From Saxidomus purpurata (lineage: Eukaryota; Mollusca; Bivalvia; Venerida; Veneridae), in the NCBI GenBank assembly GCA_022818135.1, contig JAFMSR010000012.1, forward strand, positions 31,433,550-31,497,549: a DNA stretch of 64,000 nucleotides, read 5' to 3'. Both the position numbers and the translations under genes were made by a program. The notes under the pieces are model-generated. The model ran no database searches. It saw nothing but the letters and a program-made list of their open reading frames with translations, and was not told where the DNA came from. This document shows, piece by piece, positions 1 to 11,634 of the stretch. The stretch's first letter is position 1. Every line of letters begins with the position of its first letter.

Positions 1-2186
1 CAGAATTGCATCAAATTTTTCTTTCTTCTAAGTTCTGCATTTATTAAGACTGAAAAAAACCTTCTGGATTGCTGTATGACTGCTGTCAAATTAAAACTTA
101 ATCCTGCAGACTATTTTTTTCTTAACCTGGATGCACATGGCTGATTCTGGTTCTTTTCTTGCTAAAAATTATGTGCATTAACCTTGAAAATTAACTTAAG
201 ATTCAACAAGAAACAGTGATACCTGCTTTAATTTCATAAAACTTAAAATGATTTAGATCATATGACCATATTTGGTGAGAAATGGGCAATCAGTATCCAT
301 GCTTCAGTTTGAATCCTGTCCAGATAATTTTAATTTTACAAGTTACTTAGAAAAGGATGGCTTTTTTTATTTGATTTGTGACACTGGCTTACACACCATT
401 CTGCTTTTTTATATGCTATGATTTGTGGGACCACTTGTTATAATGGTGCTGGGGGCGGGGCGCCGGAGCCTTTGAAACACAGTTTTTATATTGTATTTTT
501 AAAAATATTTTGGAAAGAAAAGAAGGGGGGGGCACGTTTCAGGGTTTGGGGGGGGGGGAAAAAAAAAAAATTAAATAAAGGGGGGGGGCGGAATTAGATT
601 TTGTTTTTGGCCTGGGGACTGAAAATCCCCTAGGCCTAAAGATATTAGTTATAGCATACGTTTTTGGCTACAAAAACCCCCGGGCCCAAGTTAGCATACC
701 ACATTTCAAACACTGCAGACAATTTAACTGTGCTATGTGCGAATAACAACTGTAAACATGCGCTATGCGAAAGTAGTGCAAGACAGACCAGATCAATCTT
801 CTGTTTGAATGTCGCATATGATCAAGAACATATTACAAATAAAAAGAGTACATACAACTTCAAACGATTGCAGAAAGGTATATAGCTTACGGGCTGCAGT
901 GCACATTTATTCTGTTTTAGAAATTAATGTGCTGTTAGCTGATTACGGAAGATAATCATATGCATATCACGGAAAAGTACGGATATTTACGGAAATTTAC
1001 GGAAACGTACGGAGCTCGATATAAGAGTTTGTAGTTTGATTTTCAAACTTCCGATGTTATTTCATTGACAACTTTGTTATTTACAAATGATTACATATAT
1101 ATTTACCTAAAAATAAATTTCTGTAAAACAAAGATATAATTTACGTATATTCCTGAGAAGGAACTCACCTGATCAAAATCACCCGTCAGTTATCGAGGAC
1201 GCTGCATGTCAAGGCCTGATTACAACTACAAGGTAACCCAGAATCATTTTTGGTTTTCTCTGTTATACACATTGTACAGTACTGTATTTATATTTCATTG
1301 CTGGTATTGCTTTGTTTTTTCTGTTTCAAGGTCTTGTCCTTGGTACACAATAATTTTCGATCCACATCATCAGATCATATAGCTTGAAGTTATACAAAGC
1401 GCAGATCGAATTATTCTTATTGGCTTAAACAATTTATAAGGTTGACTATGTGATTATTTTTCATTTAACGTACGTTTTATAATAAAACAAACTTCCCTGC
1501 CACCCATATATTTGTGAATCATTCATTCTGTGTCATATATTGAATTTCGTCCTCTGCACATTTCGACCCGCGCTTTAGGTAAAGTTCAGCGCAAAACACA
1601 TAGGTCAAAAGTTGTTTTTCAGGGAGTTAACCTATAGCCCCCAGGCCTTCAGCGCTTTTATTTATTGTCTTTATTGTAGGTTAACTTTGCTTTGTTTTCT
1701 GTATTTTTATTTTATATGATTGTGTTGATACTTTTTATTGGTGTTCTGGCATTTCACGTCAGGAATTATATAAAATTACATCATCAGTTGAATGAATGTT
1801 TTACAAAATTTAATGCAGTTACTGAAAAAAGAAAGATCTTTAAACAAAGGGACCTAGATGGTCATAATATACAGGTCATCTGACTATAACTGCAGTATTT
1901 TGATATATAGCGAAAGCTGTAAAATGTATGCACAATAACATAGAGCTTTAATATAAAGAAGGTGTACATCGAAAATTCATTGCAAAATGAAGCATAATTA
2001 TGGTCCATTAGCTTCACTTTGAGAAGTGAAGCAACATACATCAAAGTCATCATTTAAAAAGGTGTGAAAAATCATTGAATTGTGCAATTGCAAAACTCTG
2101 GGATGAGAGATTTTTACAGTATTTTGTGTCAGGTGAGATAAAAACGGAAACAAATAGCTGTTTTAGGTTCATTTCAGAAGTTTATA
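1..2186. other. Unassigned AT-rich sequence
   Basis: I see no supported gene here. The open frames are short, lack a recognisable domain and lie in AT-rich sequence. Positions 448-600 hold long G and A homopolymers and look like low-quality or low-complexity sequence. Around 960-1010 there is a short series of TACGGAAA-like repeats. Confidence 0.5.
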
Positions 2187-3242
2187 AAACAAGAGGGCCA
2201 TGATGGCCATTTATCGCTCACCTGAGTACAACTGCTTTTAACAAAGTTGTTACGGACCTGGTTAATGTGTGCGAGACAAGAGCTGTGCACTGGTATGCGA
2301 TATAAATCGAAAACCAGTATTATAGGTTCAATTGATACATGGTATCAAATGTCAAAACAACCTTTCTGACAAATTTCCAGGATATTTGGGCTGAAAATGT
2401 AACCTCTAGAGTGTTAACAAGGTTTTTCCATATTTGGGCTGTGTGACCTAGTTTTTGACCCCAGATGACCCATATTCGAACTTGAGCTAGAAATCATCGA
2501 AACAACCTTTCTGACAAATTTCAAGGATATCTGGGCTGAAAATATAACATCTAGAGTGTAAACAAGGTTTTTCCATATTTGGGCTCTGTGACCTAGTTTT
2601 TGACCCCAGGTGACCCATATTCGAACTTGGACTAGAAATCATTGAAACAACCTTTCTGACAAATTTCCAGGATATTTGGGCTGAAAATGTTACCTCTAGA
2701 GTGTTAACAAGGTTTTTCCATATTCAGGCTGTGTGACCTACTTTTTGACCCCAGATGACCCATATTCGAACTTGAGCTAGAAATCATCTTAACAACCTTT
2801 CTGACAAATTTCCAGGATATCTGGGCTGAAAATGTTACCTCTAGAGTGTTAACAAGGTTTTTCCATATTTGGGCTGTGTGACCTAGTTTTTGACCCCAGG
2901 TGACCCATATTAAAACTTGAGCTAGAAATCAACCAAACAACCTTTCTGACAAACTGCCAGGATATTTGGACTGAAACAGTTGCCTCTAGAGCCTTAACAA
3001 GATTTTTCTATTTTTGGGTCATGTGACCTAGTTTTTATCCGAGATGACCAATATTCGAACTTGTCCGAGTAATTACTGGGACAAACATCCTGACCAAGTT
3101 TCGTGACAATTGAGGCAAAAATGTGACCACTAGAGTGTTAACGAACTAAGTGTGGACGGACGACTGACGACGGACGACAGATGACGGACATTCATCGATC
3201 CTAATAGCTCACCCTCCGCCTACAGCTCAGGTGAGCTAAAAA
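2187..3242 (-). mobile_element. Family A Helitron2/Helentron-like repeat with 145-bp units
   Basis: Read on the minus strand, the element starts in TTTTTAGCTCACC, with a hairpin made by TAGCTCACC and GGTGAGCTA (about 3205-3237). It ends with a GGCCATCATGGCC hairpin and CTCTTGTT (2187-2210). The interior is a tandem array of about five units with an exact 145-bp period: the motif CCTTTCTGACAAA starts at 2361, 2506, 2651, 2796 and 2941. Next to the 5' hairpin is a GACGGACGAC tract. No transposase frame is visible, so it is non-autonomous. The class assignment is inferred from architecture. Confidence 0.72.
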
Positions 3243-3765
3243 TTATTTGGCAAAGTTTAATTTGTTTGGCATGTAGATCCTCTAGACCACGATATTAATG
3301 ATCCAGAATATATGGCCATATTCTAGAGGCCCATTACTTGTTTCCTCTTCATACTACTGCCAATATGTACACTTTACCGTCTCAGTCATGTAGCACTAGC
3401 ATACTTTATCCACCATTTTAGTATGATGTGCAAGTGTCTGGGTTTTCAGACTTCTGCTGTATCAACAAACTTGTGCAAATACCTTTCAACTTTCAAAAAC
3501 ACCTAAAAATCAAAAACGTAATTAACTCTCATTTATTTCTGGTTATAGTGTTTGACTCTTAAGATAGTCACATAAACACTTCAATCCAACCTGATCTGCA
3601 TTGTTCATAGGACCACTTATATTGTGGGACAAGTGAAACAGTGCAGAAAGTTGTGAAATTCTAAAATAAGCCTTCAATTTGTTCAAACTATACCAAAATG
3701 GTGGACTGCGATTGTCAGTGCTACAATACAAGACTGAGACACTGAAACCACAGGTAAATAAACAT
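3243..3765. other. Intergenic spacer between two family A repeats
   Basis: AT-rich sequence with no supported coding region. An 85-codon frame on the minus strand (3543-3800) runs into the adjacent repeat and looks like chance. Confidence 0.4.
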
Positions 3766-4630
3766 AAACAAGAGGGCCATGATGGCCCTGTATCGCTCAC
3801 CTGTCTACCATTGGCAAAAATAAAAGGTTATTAATAGCAGAAAGGATCAATTTTTACCTTTGGCTCATGATATCCTCTTAATAAGCCTATGTAAAATCAA
3901 AAGACCCCCCCCCCCCCACAGGCAGGGTTAATTTTGACCCTGAGGTCAGGATTTGAACAATCTTGGTAGAGAGTCAATTATTGCCACATGCTGAATATCT
4001 AAGCTCTAGGCCTCATTATTTTGCTGTCTGATCATGATCTGCACTGTTGGCTATTCATTTTTTTGCTGTCTGATCATGATCTGCACTGTAAGCTATTCAT
4101 TGTATGTTGGCTGGTCATGATCTGCACTGCCAGCTTTTTATTTTTTGCTGTCTGATCATGATCTGCACTGTTTGCTATGCATTATTTAGCTGTCTGATCA
4201 TGATCTGCACTTCTGACAAATTTCAAGGATATCTGGGCTGAAAATGTAACATCTAGAGTGTTAACAAGGTTTTTCCATATTTGGGCTGTGACCTAGTTTT
4301 TGACCCCAGATGACCCATATTCGAACTTGGGCTAGAAATCATAAAAACAACCTTTCTGACAAATTGCCAGGATATTTGGACTGAAACAGTAGCCTCTAGA
4401 GCCTTAACAAGATTTTTCTATTTTTGGGCTCTGTGACCTAGTTTTTGACCCCAGATGACCCATATTCGAACTCGTCCGAGTAATTACTGGGACAAACATC
4501 CTGACCAAGTTTCGTGACAACTGAGGAAAAAATGTGACCACTAGAGTGTTAACGAACTAAATGTGGACGGACGACGGACATTCATCGATCCTAATAGCTC
4601 ACCCTGAGCCAGCTCAGGTGAGCTAAAAAC
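3766..4630 (-). mobile_element. Family A repeat carrying a different internal satellite
   Basis: The same termini as the copy at 2187-3242 are present: AACAAGAGGGCC with the GGGCCATCATGGCCC-type hairpin on the left, and AGCTCAGGTGAGCTA on the right. Between them lie about one and a half of the usual 145-bp units, plus about five copies of a shorter repeat centred on TGATCATGATCTGCACTG (about 4018-4212). A C homopolymer occurs near 3906-3917. Confidence 0.68.
4018..4212. repeat. Short tandem repeat with TGATCATGATCTGCACTG core
   Basis: Five imperfect copies are spaced about 35-55 bp apart. Each holds GCTGTCTGATCATGATCTGC or a close variant, with a palindromic TGATCA inside. The array sits inside a family A element where other copies have the 145-bp unit. 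Confidence 0.75.
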
Positions 4631-4910
4631 AAATGTTTGATTTTTGGATTTGAGTTAACTTAGAGTAAAGAAATATTACAAAATATTTTTTTAACACCAT
4701 TGGTACATACAATAACATGCATAGGATGAAAATTCTGGTTCTCTTGCCTCATAGTATAAGATAAACAACTGATTCCAGTTCATTAGCCACTGCCATTTTT
4801 TTCAGTTAGTTAAATTCCTACTCATGCTTTTTGAGATTTTACTCTTATTTCCTCCTCCTCACCCCAAATTTCAAAACATTTCCTTAAATCTCTTTGTAAT
4901 AATAGATGGG

Positions 4911-5131
4911 TGTTCAGTAGAACACTTGTGTCACCCTCTTACACTTTGTAAGAATAACAAATAATTTTTGACAAAATCTAAGTACAGAAAGGGGCATAAC
5001 TCTGTCGAATATGATCTTGGCCTACAAAATATAGCGGCATCACGAGCCTTTTGTCATAAGCAATACAATTTGAAAGTTTGATGAAGAAATCTTAAGAAAT
5101 GGCAAAGTTATAGCCAACCTTAAGTTTTTGT

Positions 5132-5162
<31 letters not shown>

Positions 5163-5200
5163 GGATGTTCTAACATATGGATACTTATGTGGCTACTCTA
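4911..5200 (-). mobile_element. Family F repeat fragment, interrupted
   Basis: The left edge holds TTCAGTAGAACAC...GTGTCACCCTCTTACAC. Its reverse complement matches the 3' end of the family F element at 46858-47616. The interior shares the unit text about opening and cross-strand hits such as GGGGCATAACTCTGTC. It ends in a (GACA)n tract. Sequence resembling the family's 5' end lies beyond the foldback element, near 6650-6715, so the foldback may have split this copy. Confidence 0.55.
5133..5163. repeat. (GACA)n microsatellite
   Basis: About seven GACA units in a row within the family F fragment. It matches the GTCCGTCC-type tracts found near the 5' ends of the other families. Confidence 0.9.
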
Positions 5201-6530
5201 TTGTATGGTGGCATACTTCTGCTGCCACATAACCGCTTAACTAGTTAGTCACTTAATCATCATGATAAATATCTGATTAACGCATTAATTTTTATGTTAA
5301 CAGATACTTCTGTTCATCATATTCAGCTACTGTATAACTTCCTTACATTATATGTCAATACAAAAAAGTGTACATGTATGTTGCTGCCCATTACTGCCAA
5401 CAAATACCTAAATAGAGATATTTTAGATAGATATATTTTAGATATCTATAAGGTGGTTAACTTATTATGTAACTAGTTAGTGAGATAAGTATCATAATTA
5501 TGGCCATTATTTTTTTATTACTTGTTACTCAAAGTTTGAAATTAAAAAGCTCCGTACGGAGGAGGGAAAAAAAAAAAAAAACTTTTCAGAAAAGACTTTT
5601 TTTATACATGACAAACTTTGTTTCATCGTGGACCTGCTTTCTCTTCTAAAATCCGACATAAGAACACCCCCCTCCCCGAGCAAAATGCCCTTGAAAATTT
5701 GTTGACTTTTTTAGGGAAAAAATATATTATTTAAGGAGGGGAATGGGGCTGAATTATTGTCCCAAATCGGTCTGAAAATAATCACTAGACGAATGCAGCT
5801 TCTTGACGTTATCACTTGTATAAACGGACCTCTAATTTCGCGATTTTAAAATTTTGAAAAAAAAAATTTGAAAAATAAAAATTTTTTTTTTTTATTTTTG
5901 TTTTTTTTTGAAAATACGAAAAAATAGGGGCGGCGGGTTCGAGTAACGACAAATCAAAAAACACTGGCCTATGTGGTTAACGTGTTATATAACAAGTTGG
6001 TCAGATAATTATCATGATAATTATGTGGTTAATGTGTTATGTAACTAGTCAGATAATTATTGTGATATTTATGTGATTTACATGTTATTTATCATGTTAT
6101 CTACTTAATGAGAAAACTACTTTTTAGATATTAACATGTTATATCACTAGTTATTCAGATATTTAAGCGATAATTATCTGACTAACTAGTTAGATAACAC
6201 ATTAACCACATAATTATCACAGTACTTATCTGACTTACTAGTTACATAAAACGTTAACCACATAATCATCACAATACTTATCTGACAAACTTAGTTACAT
6301 AACACTTTAACCACCTAACAGAATATCTAAAATATCATTATGTAGTAGTATCTGTTGGCAGTAGTGGGCAGTATTATAAACATACACTTTTTGTGTTGAC
6401 ATAAGTATCTGTCAACATGACAATTAATGCGTAAATCACATATTCATCATGATAATTAAGTGACTAACTAGTTACATAACATGATAATTAAGTTGTTATG
6501 TGGTGGCAAAAGTATGCCACCATACTATTG
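5201..6530. mobile_element. Foldback element with arms of 300 bp or more
   Basis: The left arm from about 5201 (TTGTATGGTGGCATAC) and the right arm ending about 6530 (GTATGCCACCATACTA) are inverted copies of one another over several hundred bases. Shared landmarks include ACTAGTTAGTCACTTAAT, GTTAACAGATAC/GTTGACAGATAC, ACTGCCAACA and GGTGGTTAA. Inside the arms, a short motif (GTAACTAGT...ATAATTATCATG) is repeated several times. The centre (about 5550-5960) is A/T homopolymer-rich. No coding capacity is evident. Confidence 0.7.
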
Positions 6531-8750
6531 TTCTCTCCATTGTTATTTTAGGCACACAAGAGAAATCATAGCTACCTAAGAGCTCACAGAATGAGTATTT
6601 ACTGTTACCTATTGTTTCTATAGCCACCCAAGTATCCAAATGTAAGCACGGACAGACTGACGGACGGACAAAGTAATCCCTACATATTGCCTTTTCTCCG
6701 AAACTCTGACATAATTTACCATGATCCTGGGAAATATTTGAAGTATTTTCTCTGACATTTCACCACCTTGTCATTTCAGCTCCAAAATGCTTATAGCATT
6801 TTGCTAGTTGCTTAATCTCTAAATAAGAGGAAAAGAAATTGTTATAAATAAAAGTTTTTTTACCCAAAAAAGAGCCGTGAAATACTTAAAGACAATTAAA
6901 ATGTCCTTCATAAGTGACCCCCCCCCCCAAACCGCAGGTGGTCAAATATCTTAATCGTTTTATTGCCCCTTATCAGTTTTAATCCTCTCTGATTAGGTCC
7001 AGCAGCCTGTCAGTAGACTTGATATGTAGTACAATAGTAGAACCATAAATTTTATTGATTTGTACAGATAATTGATTTATAACTTATTTCCTGTTGTTTA
7101 TATAAACTGTTTTATATAATAATGACATTTTACTTTTATTGCAGGATATGAAAAATATTTTAGATAAATGCAGTAAACAGTGATTTTAAAGTTATACTGA
7201 GAAAGTGAATATGCTCAAGTAATTATGCACCTTCCTGTGGCGTGGACTGAATGCATTTTTGATGTATAAAGAATCCTTCTGACTAGTTATTTCTTTGTAA
7301 ATTATAAGTGCAACTGAACGCATCTTCTCACTGTAAAATAAGCTAAAACTAAATTTCTCTTATGTATCAAGTGTAACATCTAATCTTAGTGATAATTGGT
7401 TTGTTGTAAGAGTAATTGAATGAGTATTTAAAACATTACTCAATCTAACTTTGAAATCACAGTTATTTTTCAGTAATCTAAAAGTAAAAAAAAAGTTTAT
7501 GTTTCTGTCATATAAGAAAATAATTTTGATATAATAACTGTAAGTGTTGATTTTTTTTATAATCTAATTTGACTGGGAATTACGTACCTAAAAGGTAACT
7601 GATAAAATAGAATAATAACATCTTATGAAGGTCTTAAAATTTATGTATAACTAACATCCCTTTCCTACATTATCTGTACATAATGTAAGGAAGTTATACA
7701 GTAGCTGAATATGATAAACAGAAGCTAGTCTACCAGTGACCAGTCATGTTAATTGACATCTACTGTGAATTCGCTGTGAATTCGCATGGCTGACTGGACA
7801 CCTGTGGTCAATACCCCACATTCCTGTTCAATTGTCTTTAAGACTTTCTGTACTGCATGTATTTATCAAGTAGAACATCGAATTATTTTGACTACCATTC
7901 GTGTTTGAAAGATACATGTTTTGTAGAAAGAGGTCAGAAATACATACGGACGGACATAGGATAAATCTATAGTCTTCCTCCAGGACACATGTAGCCAACT
8001 ATATAACCTTACCTGTAAGTATTGACATATGGCGGGAAAGTACTTCCTGGTTTGAGAAGAAGCACGTGTTAGATTTTATCCAATCATTTTTGTCCGTTGT
8101 ATTCAGCGCCGAACAGTAACATGTCTGCCTCCATGGAGTAACATGTTGATTTTCAATTTCTTGATTAATCGCTACATTGTATAATTGTGAAGTATTTGAA
8201 GGAAATTTACTGACACAAAAGGTTTAAATGTTTATACAGGTTTCATATAAATCACTTGAAGCCCACCATTTCAAGTTTCTGAGTAAACTTATCGCATTTC
8301 TGATATTTCCACACACATTTTTATCCTTTTTAAATGACTTTATATCCTTTTTAAATGACTTTACACATTTTACGTTAATGGGGTAAATGCAGGCTATGTT
8401 AAGAAGTCTTAAGATTTGCAGATCACTTGTAAATACCTGTATTCCAATATGCTTTGATCTTTAAGGCTATGATGTCTTGTGAAACAATGGGCGGTATCTG
8501 CATATGTCTTGTGTTTGGCACTGGCAGAACTAAAGAACTCATCAGCAAATACTTGGGTTGTCACTAATTAGGTTGATAACAAAACATTAAATCAAAAACT
8601 GGTTAGGGTCCTATTTTCGGACACTTTTAGCACATATTTTTGCTATAACTCGCAAACTAGTTAACTGATCTTTCAGAAATAATCACCTCGACCAACTTCG
8701 GTTTGTTGTGCTACTAATAAGACTTTTTTGTTACTTCTGAAAAAGTAGAT
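6531..8750. other. Intergenic AT-rich sequence with repeat remnants
   Basis: No gene is supported. Positions 6650-6715 resemble the inverted 5' end of family F. A stretch near 7677-7722 is an inverted copy of part of the foldback arm at 5308-5355 (shared core ATTCAGCTACTGTATAAC), so foldback fragments occur outside the main copy. Confidence 0.45.
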
Positions 8751-11215
8751 TTAGCTCGCTAATAAGGCCCAGCTATGAGGTCACCAAGGGGGGTATTTTT
8801 TACAATAGAGAGTACCCTGATTGCCCCGGGTCAAAATTGATCCTTCCCTGGGGTCACTTGGTTTTACATAGGCTTTTATAGGACAAAAATTAAAAATCTT
8901 CTCTAAATCCACAAGGCCTAGAGCTTAGATATTTAGCATGTGGCATTGCTAGTGGACCTCTGCCAAGAACTGTTCAAATTATGAGCCCTGGGTCAAAATT
9001 GACCCCGCCCGGAGGATCACTTGGTTTTACATAGGATTATGTAGGAAAAACTTTAAAATCTTCTTCTCTGAAACCACAAGGCCTAGAGCTTAGATATTTA
9101 GCATGTGGCATTGTCTTGTGCACCTCTACCAGATCTGTTCAAATTATGAGCCCCGGGTCAAATTGAATCTGCCCGGGGAGGTCATTGGTTTTACATAGGC
9201 TCATATAGGAAAAACTTTAAAAATCTTCTCTGAAACCACAAGGCCTAGAGCTGAGATATTTAGCATGTAGCATTGTCTAGTGGACTTTCACCAAGATTGT
9301 TCAAATCATGACCTCCTGGTCAAAATTAACCCTTCCCGGCCGACAGGCAGATAATAGATATTTGAACTTAGCATTGTCTAGTGGACCTATGTTAGAATCA
9401 TGACCCCTTTTATTAGGCCTAAAAAAAAAATAGTTGTGTTTCCGGTGGCCCGACCGACCGTAATTTTTTGCCGCCGAACAAATATTTTTTAACGTTTTCA
9501 GTGCCTGAAAATCGTAAAATACCATTATTTGACCCGAAAAAAATGTCCAGTTTGTCAATTTGACCCGCTGGGCATTTTCTCTTATGCGGGACTTCGGGCA
9601 ATTTTCCATGTGTCCAATCAAAAACTGACCGTCGTCAGTTGGCTAACATACGAAAGTAGGTGGAGCGGGGATTACAAGTCTCGGCGATTTGCCGTGCAAA
9701 AATCGATCGCCCTGTGGCTAATTCATACGAAAGAAGGCGGAGCTAATGGTGGACCCAATAAGCACAATTACAAACAAACAAACAGGTCGTTATCAAATGT
9801 GATAATTGTTAAACAATCATGAAACTGAAAATAACAGACCTCGGCGAATTTTTGTAACGGTGTTTGTAACACGGATTAGTAGTGAGTGGTGGACAGTGAC
9901 AAGTTCTTGACACGACTCTGTGTATTGTTATTCACAGATTGTCGGAAACACAAAACGCCTCGGCGCGATCAAAAGACAATTAAGTATTACCCGTTCTCCG
10001 ATAATCATGTGTCATTAAAAACGTTTTGAACTCGGGCACGGCGGCGTAGGGACAAAGTTATGATAATTGCATTGTTTTTTGTCAATATTTAAATACTGAC
10101 TTGCGTGTTTAAAGTTTAACTTGCATATTGTTCTGGACGTGATTTTTATTCTACACGAATATATGGGGGGCATTATTCGCGCCTGTCCATCCCTCATGAA
10201 AAAGACAGATAAAATAATACAATGATCTTCCTAAATTCGTTTCAAACAACCTTAATTAAAGCCCCCTGAAACTACTCTGAACAGAACAAATTTCATTGTA
10301 TTAAAAGCGTAAAAACGGGAAAATTTGAAGGATGTCACGGACATGTGAGGTCGCAAAATATATGACAAACGGGAGACGATGTAAATATTTTTCATTTTTG
10401 AGCTGATGGAGCTTAGGTTGGGGATTAGCAGCTACCTAATTTAAGTATTAGAAAATATAACTTACAAGCTGCAAGACAAAAAGGAAAAATAATATGCAAC
10501 CCTAGAGTATAAGAACCCTATGGCCCATAGCTAAACACCAAAAAATTCTCACCTTTACTCTTTAAATTTGATTTTGAACTTTAACATTTAAGACTGAAGA
10601 ATCAATGACCCTTCAATTTGAAACACCCCGTTTTTTACCCCTACCCCCTGAAATTACAATTTTTACACAACAAATCTCAAACAAAAGTTTGCTGTCATGA
10701 TTGTCTTTGTCAGTCTTCAATTGAGATTATTTCAGCCAAAATCTGTTCTTGTTTAAAACATTTCCTAGTCTCTGTGAATAATATTTTAAGTAGTGTAAAA
10801 AAAGATATGTATGATAGTCAAATATAAACACAAACTTGAAAATAAAGATTTAATATGAAAATGTTGTCGGTTTACATAAATTCATAATCTATATATGAAA
10901 GAAGATAAATTTAAAACACAGATTAATCTTGTATATTTCATGTATTATTTATTTTATTATAATATAGTCAAATGAGTAACAAGTTTAGATGTACAAATGA
11001 AAAGTGAAGGGGTGTTAACAATTATATGCAGCAAACACCACTTGCAGAACTAACAATACATACCCACAAAAAAAAAAAAAAAAAAAAAATTCCCTACCTA
11101 CCGACCCTCTTTTTTTTGGCCATGCCACCAGAAACACAACTATTTTTTTTTTAGGCCTTATAGCAAACGGTAGTCAGGTGAGCGATATAGGGCCATCATG
11201 GCCCTCTTGTTTGGA
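8751..11215 (+). mobile_element. Family A repeat with a nested element
   Basis: The 5' end is degenerate (TTTAGCTCGC near 8751). The 3' end is clear: CAGGTGAGCGATATA, then the GGGCCATCATGGCCC hairpin and CTCTTGTTT (11176-11215). The interior holds about four units of roughly 175-180 bp carrying AAACCACAAGGCCTAGAG and GCATGTGGCATTG. The last unit is interrupted at 9416-11157 by a TTA-flanked element. Confidence 0.65.
9416..11157. mobile_element. PIF/Harbinger-like non-autonomous element, TTA target duplication
   Basis: Both ends carry an inverted repeat of about 33 bp. It begins GGCCTAAAAAAAA, continues ATAGTTGTGTTTC and ends GGTGGC. TTA lies immediately outside on each side (9413-9415 and 11158-11160), the target duplication typical of PIF/Harbinger. 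The interior is more GC-rich than the surroundings near 9600-9740. The open frames show no DDE transposase or Myb-like domain that I recognise, so it is probably non-autonomous. It is inserted in a family A repeat. Confidence 0.66.
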
Positions 11216-11530
11216 CTATGTTTCACCATCATGCCGCCTCATTATAAATACTAATGGCGGTCAAGTGACTTCGCTCGGTCAAATACCACGGGTAAACAAA
11301 TCCAACCAGTCAGTCAGTGATTTCTGTTGATTGAAAATATGTAAAGAGCGATACCTTTCAGTTTATTGTATATGGAAGTAAAATTCTCATTTTCTATACC
11401 AGCATTCATACCTGCCACAGTGTACATGTACAGGTGATGAAGACACTGATCTGTGGCTTATATATATTGATTGGACTTCTCAGTTCAAACCAATTAAATT
11501 TGTAATTATTGGTAATTTATTCTTCAGAGG
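11216..11530 (+). promoter_or_regulatory. Presumed UTP4 promoter / 5' UTR region
   Basis: This is the only non-repeat sequence between the upstream mobile element and the UTP4 start codon, so promoter and 5' UTR probably lie here. A TATAAATA string occurs at about 11243-11250, beside a small GC-richer patch (ATGGCGG). Directly before the start codon, TTTATTCTTCAG resembles a splice acceptor. A non-coding first exon further upstream is therefore possible. No initiation site can be fixed from sequence alone. Confidence 0.3.
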
Positions 11531-11634
11531 ATGGGTGAATTCCGTGTGCATCATGTAAGATTTTTCGAATGGACTCCTAAATCCATACAGTGTATGTCAT
11601 ATAGCCAAGCCAGTCAAAGACTTGCTTTGTCAAG
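11531..11634 (+). CDS. UTP4: UTP4 coding exon 1
   Basis: Residues 1-34 plus two bases of codon 35. It begins MGEFRVHHVRFFEWTP and ends in TCAAG before GTAAGT. The 3' half of this exon has been copied repeatedly into the following intron. Confidence 0.93.

Noticed and set aside
664..885. 73-codon plus-strand frame
   Set aside because: It opens at TTG rather than ATG, has no homology that I recognise and no splice context, and lies next to low-quality sequence.
9529..9822. 97-codon frame in the TTA-flanked element as a transposase remnant
   Set aside because: No DDE motif or DNA-binding domain visible. The length and composition do not match Harbinger proteins.
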